Part shown: piece by piece, positions 50,972 to 59,698 of the stretch
Numbering within the stretch: position 1 is the first letter of the stretch
Layout: each line of letters opens with the position of its first letter
Assembly: GCF_014193695.1 (NCBI RefSeq)
Contig: NZ_JACHZR010000001.1
Location: 1,649,309-1,713,308 of the forward strand
Length of the DNA stretch: 64,000 bases
Direction: 5' to 3'
From: Rhizobium sp. BK316
GTDB lineage: Bacteria; Pseudomonadota; Alphaproteobacteria; Rhizobiales; Rhizobiaceae
Translations under genes and position numbers: made by a program
Notes under the pieces: model-generated
The model's input: the letters and a program-made list of their open reading frames with translations, nothing else
Databases searched by the model: none
What the model was told of the DNA's origin: nothing

Positions 50972-50985
50972 TTGACCAGCATCAA
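50972..50985 (-). promoter_or_regulatory. FNR/FixK-type box for the small-ORF/ABC operon
   Basis: TTGACCAGCATCAA, exact match, 70 bp upstream of the ATG at 50901. It is the rightmost box of the island. Confidence 0.66.
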
Positions 50986-51093
50986 TCTTCGACGCGATCA
51001 GATAAAACCGGCTGCGCTCATTTATGCCCTCGGCCGGTTGATTTGCAGCCGAAAAGCCCCTTTTTCATAGCTGACAAATCGAGATGCAATAAC

Positions 51094-51112
51094 GCAGCCC
51101 GCGCAGGGCTGC
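51094..51112. terminator. Hairpin downstream of the soxBDAG operon
   Basis: GCAGCCC (51094-51100) and GGGCTGC (51106-51112) form a perfect 7-bp stem with loop GCGCA, 44 nt after the soxG stop codon on the minus strand. It marks the border between the stress island and the C1 cluster. Confidence 0.5.
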
Positions 51113-51156
51113 TGAGCCTTATCGGAGGGCTGTCGTCATCGATCCGACCGCTGGGC

Positions 51157-51684
51157 TTACGCTGAGGCGAGGGCGGCACGTTCGAGCATGTCGTAGAGAT
51201 TTTCGGCAAAGCTGCGCAGCACCGCGAACTCGAAGCGTGTGGCATGCGTGCGCGTCAGTTGCACCGAGATATGTCCGAAGAGTGTGACTGCCGAGTGTCC
51301 GACGGGGAAGGCTGTGGGGTCGAGATCGACTGCGGTCCCCTGGGAAAGCAGTTCTTGGGCGCGGAAACCGGACAGAGCGATGCGGACGCGGCCGTGGCTC
51401 TGGTCGCAGACGAAACCCTTGCCTCTCAAGTGATCGGCAAGCAGCGCGATTTGCGCGGGTGGGAGGCTTTCATCACCTGTTACGCACCATTGTTGATAGC
51501 CCGCCCGTTGGATCGCGCTCTTTGCTAGTCCAGCCGCAGAGAGCGATTCTGCAAGCGTGTCGCCGTCGAATGCGCCCATGACATGCAGAAGGTGGCCCTC
51601 CGGCAATGGCTCCAGCCGGATGCCGGACCCTTCAGTTGTGGCTTTGCCGGCAAGGGCCGGCTTGTGTTCGGGGTGTTCAGACAT
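51157..51684 (-). CDS. soxG: Sarcosine oxidase-type gamma subunit (candidate N-methylglutamate dehydrogenase subunit D)
   Basis: 175 residues from the ATG at 51684, overlapping the soxA end by 8 bp. It matches the SoxG family: IRLEPLPEGHLLHVMGAFDGDTLAESLSAAGL, CVTGDESLPPAQIALLADHLRGKGFVCDQSHGRVRIALSGFRAQELLSQGTAVDLDPTAFPVGHSAVTLFGHISVQLTRTHATRFEFAVLRSFAENLYDML. It is the smallest folate-side subunit of a four-subunit amine oxidase/dehydrogenase and the last gene of the operon. Confidence 0.88.
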   Translation of the reverse strand: MSEHPEHKPALAGKATTEGSGIRLEPLPEGHLLHVMGAFDGDTLAESLSAAGLAKSAIQRAGYQQWCVTGDESLPPAQIALLADHLRGKGFVCDQSHGRVRIALSGFRAQELLSQGTAVDLDPTAFPVGHSAVTLFGHISVQLTRTHATRFEFAVLRSFAENLYDMLERAALASA

Positions 51685-54610
51685 GGAGTTTCTCATTGCC
51701 GGGATCGACGAAGACGGGATCGCAGAGCACCGCTTCGGTGAATTCATTTCTGAGGCCGTTCCAAACCACGACCTTTTCCCCCAACCGCTCCGGCCCGCGC
51801 CTGACGAGCGCAAGGCCGATCGTGTGGCCAAGGCTTGGCGAGAATGCGCTCGAGGTCACGTAACCCTGGTCGTTTTCAAGGGTCGCAGTGGCATGTTCGG
51901 CAAGGATATGCGAACCGGTGCGGAAGCTCGTCGCCGGATCGAGTGGCTTGACGCCGACGAGGCGGGGGCGGTCCTCGGCCTGCAAACCTTCGCGGGCGAG
52001 CATCGCCTTGCCGATAAAGTCAGGCTTGGTGGTGGAAACCATGCGGGCGAATCCGAGGTCGCCAGGCGTCACCGTGCCGTTGATCTCGGCATGGGTGACA
52101 TGGCCCTTCTCTATGCGCATGACACCGAGGGCCTCGGCGCCATAAGGGCAGATACCGTGTTTTTCACCAGCCTGCATGATCCGATCGGCGACCCATTCGC
52201 CGTAGCCGGCCGGCACGGCAAGTTCATAAGCGAGTTCGCCAGAGAAAGAGATCCGAAAGAGCCGGCCTTCGAGCGCGCCGCCGAAGAGCGAGACCGTGCG
52301 AGCACTCATGAAGGGAAAGGCGGCATCGGAAATATCCTCGTCGACGATCTCGGAGAGGATCGCGCGCGATTTCGGGCCGGCAACCGCCATTTGCGCCCAT
52401 TGGTCGGTCGAGGAGGCAAGGCGGACGTCGAGCTCCGGCCAGAGCGTCTGGGCGCAGAATTCGAGATGGGTCAACACGCCGGCGGCGAGCGCCGTCGTCG
52501 TCGTCATGAAGAAATGGTCGTTGGCGAAACGGCTCGTCGTGCCGTCGTCATAGATCATGCCGTCCTCGCGCAGCATGATGCCGTAGCGCGCCCGGCCGAC
52601 CGGCAGTTTGGCAAAGCCGTTGCAGTAGACGCGGTCGAGGAAGGCAGCGGCATCCCTGCCGAAGATCTCGATCTTGCCGAGGGTCGAGACGTCGCAGATG
52701 CCGGCATTCTGTCGGATGTTCAACACCTCGCGGTCGACGCTCTCGCGCCAGTTCGTCTCCCCGGCGCGTGGAAACCAGGAGGAGCGGTACCAGAGCCCCG
52801 TCTCGACGAAGACGGCGCCATTCTTCTTGGCCCAGCCGTGTAATGGCGACCTGCGCACTGGCTGGAAATCGCGGCCGCGCGAGGCGCCCGTCAGGGCGCC
52901 GAAGGAGACAGGCGTATAGAAGGGACGGAATGTGGTGGTGCCGACTTCGGCAGGCGACACGCCGCGGGCCTCGGCCAGGATGCCGATCGCGTTGATATTG
53001 GAAAGCTTGCCCTGATCGGTCGCCATGCCGTTGGTCGTGTAGCGTTTGGCAAGCTCGACATGCCCATATCCCTCGCGAACGGCAAGGCCGAGATCCTTGA
53101 GGTGTACGTCGTTTTGATAGTCGACAAAGGCCTTGCCCTTTCCGCCCTTGACGAACCAGAGCGGCTTCGATGCCGCCGCTGTTTCCTCGACGGGCGCGAA
53201 GGCGGCCGCGACCTTGACAAAGCCGATCGCCTGTAGCGCCTCGACTGCCTTGGCCGCGCCGTCGCCGAGGCAGACTTCCGTCGAGCCGCGCCCCGCCGCA
53301 GAGCCGGCGATCGACAGGCCCTGCTGGCGTTCCGGCGCCAGGAAGGCTGCCCTTTCGTCCGACCAGACCGGCCTGGCGCCGCGATGGCAGGCAAGGTGGA
53401 TGATCGGGCTCCAGCCGCCGGACATGGCAAGCGCATCCGCCTCGATGCGCTGTGTTGCCGAAGCGGTCTCGATCGTGACATGGCGCAGGCGTTTGCCGCC
53501 ATGTGCGTCGCGCACCCGGCTGCCGTTCAGCACGCGGGCGCGTCCCGACCAGGTTATGTCGGCCGCATCGCGGCTATCGACGATGGCGGCGACATCGACA
53601 CCGGCGGCTTCGAGTGTTGCCGCCGTGCGATAGCCGGACGCATTGCTGGTGAAGACCACGGTGCGGGCGCCGGGCGTCACCGCTTGCCGGCTGAGATAGC
53701 TGTGCATCGCACCGGCCACCATCACGCCGGGAATATCGTTGCCGCCGAAGACGAGCGGCCTCTCTTCTGCACCCGAGGCGAGGATTGCCTGTTTGGCGAT
53801 GATGCGCCAGAGCCGCTCGACGGGCCGATGCGGATCCGGCAGTGCCACATGTTTTTGCACGCGCTCGACAGCGCCGAAGACATTGTCGTCGTACCAGCCG
53901 ACGACGGTGGTGCGCGCCAGGAGACGGACGTTCGGCAGGCCTTCGAGCTCATTGAGCATGTCCTGCAGCGCGGTGCCGCTCTCGAGAAGCAGGCTGCCGC
54001 CGAGCGCGAAACCTTCGTCGGCGAGGATGACGCGGGCACCGGCGCGTCCAGCCGTCAGCGCCGCGGCAAGGCCGGCAGGCCCGGCGCCGACGACGAGCAG
54101 GTCGCAGTGAGCCCAGCGTTTTTCGTAGGAATCCGGATCCGGTTCGTAGGAAGCCTTGCCGAGGCCGGCGGCCTTGCGGATCAGCGGCTCGTAGAGCTTT
54201 TCCCAGAGGGCGGCCGGCCACATGAAGGTCTTGTAGTAGAAACCGGCGCTCAGGAACGGCGACAGCAAGCCGTTGATGGCGCCAATGTCGAAGCCGAGCG
54301 AGGGCCAGCGGTTCTGGCTGCGGGCGATGAGCCCCTCGTGGAGTTCGATCATCGTCGCGCGCGTATTGGCTTCCATGCGGCCGCCCGTACCCGTCGTGAC
54401 CAGCGCGTTGGGCTCGGCCGCGCCCGCCGTCAGGATGCCGCGCGGCCGGTGATACTTGAAACTGCGGCCGACGAGCTGGATGCCGTTGGCAAGAAGGGCG
54501 GAGGCGAGCGTATCACCGGGATGACCGGTCAGTTGTCTGCCATCGAAGGTAAAGTTCAGTGTGCGCGACCGGTCGATCCGGCCACCGCTGGGAAGCCGCG
54601 AACTCGTCAT
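51677..54610 (-). CDS. soxA: Sarcosine oxidase-type alpha subunit (candidate N-methylglutamate dehydrogenase subunit C)
   Basis: 977 residues. The N-terminal 100 form a ferredoxin-like domain (RTLNFTFDGRQLTGHPGDTLASALLANGIQLVGRSFKYHRPRG). The NAD/FAD dinucleotide fold begins near residue 165 (CDLLVVGAGPAGLAAALTAGRAGARVILADEG). The C-terminal 380 residues are a GcvT-like aminomethyl/folate domain (GICDVSTLGKIEIFGRDAAAFLDRVYCNGFAKLPVGRARYGIMLREDG, MRIEKGHVTHAEINGTVTPGDLGFARMV). The folate domain captures the released methyl as methylene-tetrahydrofolate. Start overlaps soxD by ATGA. Confidence 0.92.
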   Translation of the reverse strand: MTSSRLPSGGRIDRSRTLNFTFDGRQLTGHPGDTLASALLANGIQLVGRSFKYHRPRGILTAGAAEPNALVTTGTGGRMEANTRATMIELHEGLIARSQNRWPSLGFDIGAINGLLSPFLSAGFYYKTFMWPAALWEKLYEPLIRKAAGLGKASYEPDPDSYEKRWAHCDLLVVGAGPAGLAAALTAGRAGARVILADEGFALGGSLLLESGTALQDMLNELEGLPNVRLLARTTVVGWYDDNVFGAVERVQKHVALPDPHRPVERLWRIIAKQAILASGAEERPLVFGGNDIPGVMVAGAMHSYLSRQAVTPGARTVVFTSNASGYRTAATLEAAGVDVAAIVDSRDAADITWSGRARVLNGSRVRDAHGGKRLRHVTIETASATQRIEADALAMSGGWSPIIHLACHRGARPVWSDERAAFLAPERQQGLSIAGSAAGRGSTEVCLGDGAAKAVEALQAIGFVKVAAAFAPVEETAAASKPLWFVKGGKGKAFVDYQNDVHLKDLGLAVREGYGHVELAKRYTTNGMATDQGKLSNINAIGILAEARGVSPAEVGTTTFRPFYTPVSFGALTGASRGRDFQPVRRSPLHGWAKKNGAVFVETGLWYRSSWFPRAGETNWRESVDREVLNIRQNAGICDVSTLGKIEIFGRDAAAFLDRVYCNGFAKLPVGRARYGIMLREDGMIYDDGTTSRFANDHFFMTTTTALAAGVLTHLEFCAQTLWPELDVRLASSTDQWAQMAVAGPKSRAILSEIVDEDISDAAFPFMSARTVSLFGGALEGRLFRISFSGELAYELAVPAGYGEWVADRIMQAGEKHGICPYGAEALGVMRIEKGHVTHAEINGTVTPGDLGFARMVSTTKPDFIGKAMLAREGLQAEDRPRLVGVKPLDPATSFRTGSHILAEHATATLENDQGYVTSSAFSPSLGHTIGLALVRRGPERLGEKVVVWNGLRNEFTEAVLCDPVFVDPGNEKLHV

Positions 54611-54885
54611 GCCGCACCTCCAAGCTTGGCAAGCGCGGCATCGCAGACGGTGTGAACGGCGTGGGTGACGGTGTCGCGCTCGACAATCAGCCAGCGCCGA
54701 CAGCCGGAGGAGTGGTGCCAGTACTCCTTGTGCCGCCCCCTCGGATTGTCGCGCAGATAGACATAGTCGTACCAGGCGTCAGCGCCGGCATCGGCTGCCG
54801 GCCGGGTCAGGCTCGCATCACCCCGGATGGTGAATTCTTCCTTTGGGCGGATGCCGCAATGAGGGCAGGAAATCAGGCTTGCCAT
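54607..54885 (-). CDS. soxD: Sarcosine oxidase-type delta subunit (candidate N-methylglutamate dehydrogenase subunit B)
   Basis: 92 residues with the zinc-binding SoxD pattern: MASLISCPHCGIRPKEEF at the start and EYWHHSSGCRRWLIVERDTVTHAVHTV later, supplying Cys and His ligands. It lies 12 bp after soxB and overlaps soxA by 4 bp. Structural subunit of the heterotetramer. Confidence 0.92.
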   Translation of the reverse strand: MASLISCPHCGIRPKEEFTIRGDASLTRPAADAGADAWYDYVYLRDNPRGRHKEYWHHSSGCRRWLIVERDTVTHAVHTVCDAALAKLGGAA

Positions 54886-54897
54886 GGCGTCAGGTCC

Positions 54898-56148
54898 TTA
54901 ATGCAGGTTGGGCTGGGCGCCGACGCCCTTTTCGTCGATCGGATAGCCGCGCCGGAAGCGGTCGAGGCGCAGCTCGCGCGCCGTCTCGTGCGGCTCGTTG
55001 CGGGCGATCAGATGGGCGTAGCAATAGCCGGAGGCGGGTGTCGCCTTGAAGCCGCCATAGCACCAGCCGGCATTCAGATAGAGATTGTCGATATGGGTTC
55101 GGTCGATGATCGGCGAGCCGTCCATGCTCATGTCCATCACGCCGCCCCAGCTGCGCAGATATCTGACCCGCGTCAGCGAGGGAATCATAGCGACGCCTGC
55201 TTCGGCGACGTGCTCGACAGTGGCGAGATTGCCGCGCTGGGCATAGGAATTGTAGCCGTCGATATCGCCGCCGAAGACGAGGCCGCCCTTGTCCGATTGC
55301 GAAACGTAGAAATGGCCGGCGCCGAAGGTGACGACGGTATCGATGAAGGGCTTCAGCCCCTCGGTGACGAAGGCCTGCAGCACATGGCTCTCGATCGGCA
55401 GGCGCAGGCCCGCCATGTCGGCAACCACGGTGGAATTGCCGGCGGCAGCAAGCGCCAGCTTGCCGCAACCGATGAAGCCCCTGGTGGTCTCGACGCCTGT
55501 CACCCTGCCATTTTCGCTGCGAATGCCGGTGACCTCGCACTGGGTGATGATGTCGACGCCGCGGCTGTCGGCGCCGCGCGCATAACCCCAGGCGACCGCA
55601 TCGTGGCGCACCGTGCCGCCGCGCGGCTGACGGAGGCCGCCCATGACGGGGAAGCGGGCATTGTCGAAATCGAGGAACGGCAGCATCTTGCGGACCGCAG
55701 CCCGGTCGAGGAGTTCTGCATCGACGCCGTGCAGGCGCATGGCATTGCCGCGCCTTGTGTAGGCATCGCGCTGCGCATCGGAATGGAAGAGGTTCAGCAC
55801 GCCGCGCTGCGAGACCATGGCGTTGAAGTTGAAATCCTGTTCCAGCCCTTCCCAGAGCTTCATTGAAAGCTCGTAGAAAGGGTTATTGCCGGGCAGCAGG
55901 TAATTGGAGCGGATGATCGTCGTGTTGCGGCCGATATTGCCGGAGCCGAGATAACCCTTCTCCAGCACGGCGACATTGGTGATGCCGAATGCCTTGGCGA
56001 GATAATAGGCCGTCGAAAGGCCATGGCCGCCGCCACCCACGATAATCACGTCATAATGTGGCTTCGGCGAAGGCTGGCGCCAGGCGGGCGCCCAGTCCTT
56101 GTTGCCGCGAAGTCCGTTTAAGAAGATGGAAAGAGCGGAATAGCGCAT
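54898..56148 (-). CDS. soxB: Sarcosine oxidase-type beta subunit (candidate N-methylglutamate dehydrogenase subunit A)
   Basis: 416 residues from the ATG at 56148 (MRYSALSIFLNGLRGNKDWAPAWRQPSPKPHYDVIIVGGGGHGLSTAYYLAK); a longer frame from 56217 has no similarity upstream. The FAD fold is at about residue 30 and the NIGRNTTIIRSNYL stretch at about 75. VMDMSMDGSPIIDRT and LYLNAGWCYGGFKATPASGYCYAHLI complete the catalytic domain. It oxidises the N-methyl amine. Divergent from glxA with an 88-bp promoter region between. Confidence 0.92.
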   Translation of the reverse strand: MRYSALSIFLNGLRGNKDWAPAWRQPSPKPHYDVIIVGGGGHGLSTAYYLAKAFGITNVAVLEKGYLGSGNIGRNTTIIRSNYLLPGNNPFYELSMKLWEGLEQDFNFNAMVSQRGVLNLFHSDAQRDAYTRRGNAMRLHGVDAELLDRAAVRKMLPFLDFDNARFPVMGGLRQPRGGTVRHDAVAWGYARGADSRGVDIITQCEVTGIRSENGRVTGVETTRGFIGCGKLALAAAGNSTVVADMAGLRLPIESHVLQAFVTEGLKPFIDTVVTFGAGHFYVSQSDKGGLVFGGDIDGYNSYAQRGNLATVEHVAEAGVAMIPSLTRVRYLRSWGGVMDMSMDGSPIIDRTHIDNLYLNAGWCYGGFKATPASGYCYAHLIARNEPHETARELRLDRFRRGYPIDEKGVGAQPNLH

Positions 56149-56236
56149 GGGTGGATCCGGTGGGAGCTGGTGCCATGATGCCAGAAAGGCGAGACGCGAC
56201 TTGCCTGTTTGGGACATTTATCGATAAGAATGGGAC

Positions 56237-57196
56237 ATGGCATTGATCGAAGCAAAAAACCTGCATTCCATCGGTTTCATCCTTCTGCCGGGATTTGCCC
56301 TGATGTCCTATGCCTCGGCGAGCGAGCCGCTGCGGGCCGCCAATCTGCTTGCCGGGCGGGAAATCTACCGCATCTCGTGCTTTTCGCCTGAAGGCGGGTC
56401 GGTGTTGTCTTCCGGTGGCGTCCCCGTTCCGGCCGCACCGCTTCCCGGTCGCGGTTTTGGGCTCGGCACTGTCTTCGTCTGCGCCGGCGGTTCGCCGCGC
56501 GACTGGCACTATCCGACTGTGCTTTCCTGCATACGGCAGCTTGCACGCGAAGGCGTGCGCATCGGCGGCATTTCGGGCGGCCCCTATCTGCTGGCCGAGG
56601 CCGGGCTGCTGACAGGCCGTGACTTTACAATCCATTGGGAGCATGCGTCGGCGCTCCTCGAAGCCTTTCCCGACCTGTCGCCGCGTCAGGCGCGTTTCGT
56701 CGTTGACGGCAACCGCATCACCTGCGGCGGCGGCATTGCGCCGCTCGACATGATGCATGCGCTGATCGCAGAGCGCATGGGGCCGGATTTCGCCCGCCGC
56801 GTCAGCGACTGGTTCCTGCATACCGAGGTCGGACAGTCGACGGCACCGCAGCGCGCTTCCCTTGCCGAGCGTTACGGTGTGCATCATCCGGGGCTGCTCA
56901 GCGTCCTGGAAAAGATGGAGGAAACCATCGAGATGCCGCTCAACCGCGCAGCCATGGCCCGCATTGCCGGGGTGACGCCGCGCCATCTCGACCGCCTGTT
57001 CACCGCCCATCTCGATACAACCTTTATCGAGCAATACAGACGCATCAGGCTGCAGCATGCCCGAAGGCTCATCGAGCAGAGCCCGCTGTCGATTTCCGAG
57101 ATCGCCATTGCGACAGGTTTTTCCGGCGCCGCGCATTTTTCACGCCTCTTTCGCGGCTTCTACGGCACCAGCCCGAGTTCAGTCCGCAAGCTCTGA
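56237..57196 (+). CDS. glxA: GlxA-family AraC-type transcriptional regulator
   Basis: 319 residues. Residues 10-190 are a DJ-1/PfpI (glutamine-amidotransferase-like) ligand domain (IGFILLPGFALMSYASASEPLRAANLL, GVRIGGISGGPYLLAEAGLL); the usual nucleophile elbow Cys is replaced (SGG), so it is a sensor, not an enzyme. Residues 220-319 hold two helix-turn-helix motifs of AraC type (MARIAGVTPRHLDRLFTAHLDTTFIEQYRRIRLQHARRLIEQSPLSISEIAIATGFSGAAHFSRLFRGFYGTSPSSVRK). Related regulators control choline, glycine-betaine, dimethylglycine and carnitine catabolism. Lies between the sox and glx operons. Confidence 0.9.
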   Translation: MALIEAKNLHSIGFILLPGFALMSYASASEPLRAANLLAGREIYRISCFSPEGGSVLSSGGVPVPAAPLPGRGFGLGTVFVCAGGSPRDWHYPTVLSCIRQLAREGVRIGGISGGPYLLAEAGLLTGRDFTIHWEHASALLEAFPDLSPRQARFVVDGNRITCGGGIAPLDMMHALIAERMGPDFARRVSDWFLHTEVGQSTAPQRASLAERYGVHHPGLLSVLEKMEETIEMPLNRAAMARIAGVTPRHLDRLFTAHLDTTFIEQYRRIRLQHARRLIEQSPLSISEIAIATGFSGAAHFSRLFRGFYGTSPSSVRKL

Positions 57197-57267
57197 CTTT
57201 CTTCAGGGTTGAGAAGATTTCACTCTGGCGATAGGGTATTTGCAAAGAAGCCACCGAAGGACCGTGA

Positions 57268-57951
57268 ATGAAGACCAAGCTGGATGAAACGTCGAGCCAG
57301 GAGCATGCCCATGCGGTGCGTCAGGCCCTGTCCCAGAATCCGCATGCGGTGCGCGAGCCGAAGGAAAACAATCTCGAAATGGCGATCGGCCATGAGGTGC
57401 GCGCCTATCGCAAGAAGCTTGGCATCACCGTCACCGACCTTGCGGCAGCGACCGGCATTTCGCTCGGCATGCTGTCGAAGATCGAAAACGGCAATATCTC
57501 ACCGTCGCTGACGACCTTGCAGTCGCTCTCGCGTGCCCTCGGCGTGCCGTTGACGGCCTTCTTCCGCCGCTACGAGGAACCGCACAACGCCGTCTTCGTC
57601 AAGGCGGGCCAAGGCATCGAGCTTGAGCGGCGCGGCACGCGCGCCGGCCATCAGTATAATCTGCTCGGCCATATTGACAACAACAGCAGCGGCGTGGTCG
57701 TCGAGCCCTATCTCATTACGCTGACGACGGATTCGGATGTTTTTCCGACCTTCCAGCACGAGGGCATGGAGCTGATCTACATGCTGGAAGGTGAGGTCGT
57801 CTATCGCCATGGCGACCAGCTTTTCCCGATGCAGCCGGGCGACAGCCTGTTCTTCGATGCCGATGCGCCGCACGGGCCGGAAGAACTCGTGAAACTCCCG
57901 AGCCGCTACCTTTCCATCATCAGCTATCCGCAGCGCGGCAAGAATGACTGA
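57268..57951 (+). CDS. XRE-family regulator with C-terminal cupin domain
   Basis: 227 residues. Residues 35-95 are a Cro/CI helix-turn-helix (GHEVRAYRKKLGITVTDLAAATGISLGMLSKIENGNISPSLTTLQSLSRALGVPLTAFF). Residues 140-220 are a cupin (VEPYLITLTTDSDVFPTFQHEGMELIYMLEGEVVYRHGDQLFPMQPGDSLFFDADAPHGPEEL). Such proteins sense small amines or polyamines. Placed just before glxB, it may control the glx-glnT operon. Confidence 0.9.
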   Translation: MKTKLDETSSQEHAHAVRQALSQNPHAVREPKENNLEMAIGHEVRAYRKKLGITVTDLAAATGISLGMLSKIENGNISPSLTTLQSLSRALGVPLTAFFRRYEEPHNAVFVKAGQGIELERRGTRAGHQYNLLGHIDNNSSGVVVEPYLITLTTDSDVFPTFQHEGMELIYMLEGEVVYRHGDQLFPMQPGDSLFFDADAPHGPEELVKLPSRYLSIISYPQRGKND

Positions 57952-58041
57952 CTTGCCTTAAAAGAAAAAAATATTCCTGCAGGTTGAAAACACAAAACAG
58001 ACCTGATAGTCATTTTGCAGACGCGAAATGGAGGGTCTGTC

Positions 58042-58938
58042 ATGTGCGGAATTGTGGGTCTCTTCCTGAAGGATAAAAGCCTGGAGCCGGAGCTCGGCGC
58101 GATGCTGTCGTCCATGCTGGTGACGATGACGGACCGCGGGCCTGATAGCGCCGGCATTGCGATCTATGGCGCAAGCAGCGGCAATAGCGCCAAGATCACC
58201 ATCCAGTCGGCCAGACCGAAGAAGGATTTCTCCGGTCTTGAAGCCGAGCTCATGAAGGAACTCGGTGCAGGGGTCTCAATCGATATCAAGAGCACCCATG
58301 CCGTCGTCACCCTGCCGAAGGACATGCTCGAAGAAGGCCGCACTGCCATCGCCGATCTGCGTCCCGACATCCGTATCATGAGCAGCGGCGACGCGATCGA
58401 GATCTACAAGGAAACCGGCTTGCCGAAGGACGTCGTTTCCCGTTTCGCCGTCAATACCATGGCCGGAACACATGGTATCGGCCACACCCGCATGGCGACG
58501 GAATCGGCAGTCACCACGCTCGGTGCTCATCCTTTTTCCACCGGCTCCGACCAGTGCCTTGTCCACAACGGCTCGCTCTCCAACCACAATAACCTGCGCC
58601 GCGAATTGAAGCGCGAAGGCATGACTTTCGAGACCGAGAACGACACGGAAGTCGCCGCCGCCTACCTGACCGCCGAAATGGCCAAGGGCAAGAATCTCGG
58701 CGAGGCGCTCGAGGGTGCCGTCGACGATCTCGACGGCTTCTTCACCTTCGTCGTCGGCACGAAGTCCGGCTTCGGCGTCGTGCGCGATGCCATCGCCTGC
58801 AAGCCGGCCGTCATGGCCGAGACCGACCGTTACGTCGCCTTCGGCTCGGAATACCGCGCGCTCGTCAATCTGCCCGGCATCGAGGCCGCACGCATCTGGG
58901 AGCCGGAGCCTGCGACTGTCTACTTCTGGGAACGCTGA
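58042..58938 (+). CDS. glxB: Class II glutamine amidotransferase, GlxB (candidate N-methylglutamate synthase subunit A)
   Basis: 298 residues from the ATG at 58042 behind GGAGGG. The N-terminal nucleophile is Cys2 (MCGIVGLFLKDKS), followed by MTDRGPDSAGIAIYG, GIGHTRMATESAVTTLGAHPFS, LVHNGSLSNHNNLRRELKREG and TENDTEVAAAYL: a glutaminase domain as in glutamate synthase but as a separate protein. It releases ammonia or handles the gamma-glutamyl donor for GlxC/GlxD. The operon continues with 18-80 bp gaps. Confidence 0.9.
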   Translation: MCGIVGLFLKDKSLEPELGAMLSSMLVTMTDRGPDSAGIAIYGASSGNSAKITIQSARPKKDFSGLEAELMKELGAGVSIDIKSTHAVVTLPKDMLEEGRTAIADLRPDIRIMSSGDAIEIYKETGLPKDVVSRFAVNTMAGTHGIGHTRMATESAVTTLGAHPFSTGSDQCLVHNGSLSNHNNLRRELKREGMTFETENDTEVAAAYLTAEMAKGKNLGEALEGAVDDLDGFFTFVVGTKSGFGVVRDAIACKPAVMAETDRYVAFGSEYRALVNLPGIEAARIWEPEPATVYFWER

Positions 58939-58993
58939 GGGCTGCTTTTTCTGCCTTCATCCCATCGGCTCGATTTCATTTCAGGACGATTTC

Positions 58994-59680
58994 ATGCCCA
59001 CATTCGATCTTGCGGTGACCCCGCTTCGTGACCTCAACCAAGCCCTGCATGACGTGGCGTCAGGCGACAACGACCTGCAGTTCGATGTCGTCAATCCGCG
59101 TGGCCACCATGCCGTCGCCGCCGGCGTGCATGCGCCCGTCAGCATCGATATCCACGGCAGCGTCGGCTACTATTGTGGTGGCATGAACGAGGAGGCGGTC
59201 ATCACCGTGCATGGCTCGGCCGGGCCGGGCGTTGCCGAAAACATGATGTCCGGCCGCATCACCATCAAGGGTGACGCCAGCCAGTATGCGGGCGCCACCG
59301 GCTGCGGCGGCCTGCTCGTCATCGAGGGTAATGCCTCTTCGCGCTGTGGCATCTCGATGAAGGGCATCGATATCGTCGTGCGTGGCAATATCGGCCACAT
59401 GTCCGCTTTCATGGCGCAGGCCGGCAACCTCGTCGTGCTCGGCGACGCCGGCGATGCGCTCGGAGATTCCCTTTACGAAGCCCGTATCTTCGTACGTGGC
59501 AAGGTCGAGAGCCTTGGTGCTGACTGTATCGAGAAGGAAATGCGGGCAGAACATATCGAGCTTCTCGCCGCTCTGCTCAAAAAGGCCGGCATCACCGATG
59601 TGCGGCCGGAGGAGTTCAGCCGCTACGGTTCCTCCCGCAAGCTCTACAATTTCAACGTCGACAATGCCGACGCCTACTGA
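58994..59680 (+). CDS. glxC: Glutamate synthase GXGXG-domain protein, GlxC (candidate N-methylglutamate synthase subunit B)
   Basis: 228 residues from the ATG at 58994. It is composed of the repetitive right-handed beta-helix of the glutamate synthase C-terminal domain: VSIDIHGSVGYYCGGMNEEAVITVHGSAGPGVAENMMSGRITIKGDASQYAGATGCGGLLVIEGNASSRCGISMKGIDIVVRGNIGHMSAFM. Structural/assembly subunit. A longer in-frame ORF into glxB was rejected. Confidence 0.9.
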   Translation: MPTFDLAVTPLRDLNQALHDVASGDNDLQFDVVNPRGHHAVAAGVHAPVSIDIHGSVGYYCGGMNEEAVITVHGSAGPGVAENMMSGRITIKGDASQYAGATGCGGLLVIEGNASSRCGISMKGIDIVVRGNIGHMSAFMAQAGNLVVLGDAGDALGDSLYEARIFVRGKVESLGADCIEKEMRAEHIELLAALLKKAGITDVRPEEFSRYGSSRKLYNFNVDNADAY

Positions 59681-59698
59681 GTTTTATCGAGGTTTTCC

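Noticed and set aside
53384..55866. Long plus-strand frames (423 and 435 codons) opposite soxA and soxB
   Set aside because: Antisense shadows; the sense genes carry complete family motifs.
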